Assembly (NCBI GenBank): GCA_959598545.1 | Contig: CAUGFC010000080.1 | Location: 1 to 8,370, forward strand | DNA from: an uncultured Olsenella sp. | GTDB taxonomy: Bacteria > Actinomycetota > Coriobacteriia > Coriobacteriales > Atopobiaceae | Direction: 5' to 3' | DNA length: 8,370 bases | In this document: one piece after another, positions 7,153-8,370 of the stretch | How the letters are laid out: every line of letters begins with the position of its first letter | How positions within the stretch are numbered: position 1 is the stretch's first letter | Made by a program: the position numbers and the translations under genes | The notes under the pieces: model-generated | The model's database searches: none | The model's input: only the letters and a program-made list of their open reading frames with translations | Told to the model about the DNA's origin: nothing

Positions 7153-7158
7153 ATCGTA
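7153..7158 (-). promoter_or_regulatory. Possible -10 box for the nuclease-like gene
   Basis: On the minus strand the bases read TACGAT, fitting TAnnnT, about 30 bases before the ATG. No clear -35 hexamer is visible. Weak evidence. Confidence 0.25.
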
Positions 7159-7324
7159 ACGCTCTGACCGACGGTCCCTTTTGTGCGCACCTCGCTTTGC
7201 GGGTTTTGGGGGTTTGCCCCATCGGGCTTCTCGCGGCCGGGAATATGGTTGATGCGGCGCCGGGATCGATCGATGCCCTGGGCTTCGTGGATTTTCTGCC
7301 GAGAAGAACCCGCGCCCGCAACTG

Positions 7325-7333
7325 TGGTACCAT
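7325..7333 (+). promoter_or_regulatory. Probable extended -10 promoter of rpsO
   Basis: TGGTACCAT fits the extended -10 form TGnTAnnnT. A -35 box is not evident, which extended -10 promoters tolerate. Transcription would begin near 7340 and give a leader of about 84 bases before rpsO. Confidence 0.45.
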
Positions 7334-7340
7334 ACCGCAG

Positions 7341-7379
7341 GTCAGTACCCCGTACCTGGTGGCCCGCCAACTGCCTGAC
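7341..7379 (+). promoter_or_regulatory. Foldable rpsO leader, possible S15 autoregulatory site
   Basis: The leader can close GTCA 7341-7344 on TGAC 7376-7379, enclosing GTAC 7345-7348 with GTAC 7352-7355 (loop CCC) and TGG 7360-7362 with CCA 7367-7369. Together these sketch a small three-way junction. S15 binds a three-way junction in 16S rRNA and represses its own mRNA through leader structures in several bacteria. The stems here are only 3-4 pairs, so the fold is tentative. Confidence 0.3.
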
Positions 7380-7423
7380 GGCCATCCCAGTTCGGGGCGA
7401 ATCTATGTGAAAGGTGGTTTGAC

Positions 7424-7702
7424 ATGGCAGTTTCCAAGGAGCGTAAGGCCGAGCTCGTCGCCCAGTACGGCAAGGGCGAGAAGGACTCCGGTTCCGCAGA
7501 GGTGCAGGTGGCCCTGCTCACCGAGCGCATCAAGGGCCTGACCGAGCACATGAAGGCGCACCCGAAGGACTTCCACACCCGTCGTGGCCTGCTGATGCTC
7601 GTCGGCAAGCGCCGTCGCCTGCTGTCCTACATCAAGGCTCGCGACATCGAGGACTACCGTACCCTCATCAAGAGCCTCGGCATCCGCGACAACATCCAGT
7701 AA
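7424..7702 (+). CDS. rpsO: 30S ribosomal protein S15
   Basis: Primary 16S rRNA-binding protein that organises the central domain of the small subunit. The 92 residues, against a usual 88-89, match the family throughout: GSAEVQVALLTERIKGLTEHM (20 or so residues from 23), HPKDFHTRRGLLMLVGKRRRLL and YIKARDIEDYRTLIKSLGIR, with a few extra C-terminal residues. The ATG has AAGGTGG at 7411-7417, spaced six bases. The gene has its own likely promoter and a foldable leader upstream, and a strong hairpin directly downstream. It is paired with pnp, as in many bacteria. Confidence 0.97.
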   Translation: MAVSKERKAELVAQYGKGEKDSGSAEVQVALLTERIKGLTEHMKAHPKDFHTRRGLLMLVGKRRRLLSYIKARDIEDYRTLIKSLGIRDNIQ

Positions 7703-7713
7703 AGCGGTTCTTT

Positions 7714-7743
7714 GGAGGGGCGCCCGCGGGCGCCCCTTCTTTG
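7714..7743 (+). terminator. GC-rich intrinsic terminator after rpsO
   Basis: The perfect 20-base palindrome GGGGCGCCCGCGGGCGCCCC (7717-7736) gains an outer A-T pair, a G-T pair and a G-C pair, and is followed by TTCTTTGGTTT. The stem is very strong but the T-run is interrupted, so partial read-through into pnp is likely. In E. coli the equivalent rpsO-pnp junction also has a leaky terminator. Confidence 0.8.
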
Positions 7744-7747
7744 GTTT

Positions 7748-7801
7748 GTCCGCGAGAAGCGCGGACGGGCGGCCGGCCGGCCCCCGAGACGGCCCGTCTG
7801 C
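7748..7801 (+). promoter_or_regulatory. pnp leader with two mutually exclusive hairpins
   Basis: Hairpin 1 pairs GTCCGCG 7748-7754 with CGCGGAC 7760-7766 around an AGAAG loop. Hairpin 2 pairs 7761-7770 with 7792-7801 over ten pairs, one of them G-U. Bases 7761-7766 are needed by both, so only one can form at a time. In E. coli the pnp leader is cut by RNase III and PNPase then represses its own expression; this leader could serve a similar role, which is inference. I see no clear separate pnp promoter. Confidence 0.45.
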
Positions 7802-7831
7802 AATGGGGCAGGCGGAGATAAGGGAAAAGAA

Positions 7832-8370
7832 ATGGCAAAGGTTACACACGAGTTCGACCTCTACGGCAAGCACTACGTGCTCGAGACCGGCGAGCTGGCC
7901 AAGCAGGCCACCGGCGCCTGCCTCGTCAAGTGCGGCGACTCCACGGTCCTGCTCACGGCAGTGGTCTCCAAGGAGCGCAAGGACTACGACTTCTTCCCGC
8001 TGACGGTCGACTTCATCGAGAAGATGTACGCCGTGGGCCGCATCCCCGGCGGCTACCTCAAGCGCGAGGCGCGTCCGTCCGAGAAGGCCACCCTCACGGC
8101 CCGCATGATCGACCGCCCGCTGCGCCCGTCCTTCCCGGCCGGCTTCCGCAACGAGGTCCAGGTCGTCGCCACCACGCTCGTCGCCGACCAGATCAACCCG
8201 GTCGACACCATCTGCATCATGGCGGCCTCCGCCGCCCTCACCGTAGGCGGCGTGCCCTTCGAGGGCCCGCTCGCCTGCGTGCGCATCGGGCGCGACCGCG
8301 ACACCCACGAGTTCATCGTGAACCCCACCTACGAGGAGCGCGACAACTCCGACCTCGACCTCGAGCTCGG
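7832..8370 (+). CDS. pnp: Polyribonucleotide nucleotidyltransferase (PNPase), N-terminal part
   Basis: Phosphorolytic 3'-to-5' exoribonuclease that degrades RNA to nucleoside diphosphates as a trimer in the RNA degradation machinery. The window holds 179 codons and two bases of the 180th; the frame is still open at the edge. These codons cover most of the first RNase PH-like domain. It begins MAKVTHEFDLYGKHYVLETGEL, and the family block GRIPGGYLKREARPSEKATL runs into TARMIDRPLRPSFPAGF near residues 71-105. AAGGGA at 7820-7825 is spaced six bases from the ATG. The second RNase PH, KH and S1 domains would lie beyond the window. It follows rpsO across a leaky terminator and a structured leader. 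Confidence 0.96.
   Translation, partial: MAKVTHEFDLYGKHYVLETGELAKQATGACLVKCGDSTVLLTAVVSKERKDYDFFPLTVDFIEKMYAVGRIPGGYLKREARPSEKATLTARMIDRPLRPSFPAGFRNEVQVVATTLVADQINPVDTICIMAASAALTVGGVPFEGPLACVRIGRDRDTHEFIVNPTYEERDNSDLDLEL

Larger units (their letters stand above)
7123..7423. other. Divergent intergenic region between the nuclease-like gene and rpsO
   Basis: These 301 bases carry no credible gene; the open frames in them lack ribosome binding sites and family resemblance. They hold the likely start signals of both flanking genes (a -10-like box on the minus strand near 7153 and an extended -10 on the plus strand near 7325) and the rpsO leader. Two perfect short palindromes lie between: GTGCGCAC at 7183-7190 and ATCGATCGAT at 7265-7274. 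Either could be an operator, but palindromes this short also arise by chance. Composition is intermediate between the island gene and the GC-rich core. Confidence 0.6.

Noticed and set aside
7207..7221. Hairpin TGGGG-CCCCA as a terminator
   Set aside because: The stem is only five pairs and no T-run follows it on either strand.
7183..7410. Small plus-strand open frames upstream of rpsO
   Set aside because: They have no ribosome binding site, overlap the likely rpsO promoter and leader, and resemble nothing I know.
1..8370. CRISPR array, tRNA or rRNA gene, or full insertion sequence
   Set aside because: I saw no regularly spaced repeats, no cloverleaf-like segment and no transposase or integrase reading frame.

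Overview
The window is a compact, high-GC stretch of bacterial chromosome. The proteins and gene order (dnaJ-mtaB-phoH-ybeY-dgkA-era-recO) fit a Gram-positive high-GC lineage. My best guess is a Coriobacteriia member (Olsenella/Collinsella/Atopobium type), inferred from protein flavour and gene order and not proven.

Layout. Positions 1-6107 hold seven plus-strand housekeeping genes. The 3' part of dnaJ is entered inside the HPD motif of its J domain. mtaB (tRNA methylthiotransferase) overlaps dnaJ by 4 bases. A 191-base gap follows, then phoH, ybeY, dgkA, era and recO, packed with overlaps or gaps of at most 16 bases. These genes serve protein folding, tRNA modification, rRNA maturation/ribosome assembly (ybeY, era, probably phoH), lipid carrier phosphorylation and recombination repair. 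The mtaB-phoH gap holds a 72-base imperfect palindrome flanked exactly by 10-base direct repeats, which looks like a miniature inserted element.

Positions 6109-7122 carry one minus-strand gene whose stop lies one base from the recO stop. Its base composition is far lower in GC than its neighbours. The protein (337 aa) has the signature of a PD-(D/E)XK nuclease fold near its N-terminus and an unrecognised C-terminal part. It is the main accessory item here, probably horizontally acquired and possibly a stand-alone defence or restriction gene.

Positions 7123-7423 form a divergent intergenic region with the likely promoters of the nuclease-like gene and of rpsO, and a foldable rpsO leader. rpsO (S15) is followed by a strong GC-rich terminator hairpin, a leader with two mutually exclusive hairpins, and the first 179 codons of pnp (PNPase), which runs off the window. 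The rpsO-pnp pair is a classic RNA-metabolism unit in which both genes are post-transcriptionally autoregulated in other bacteria.
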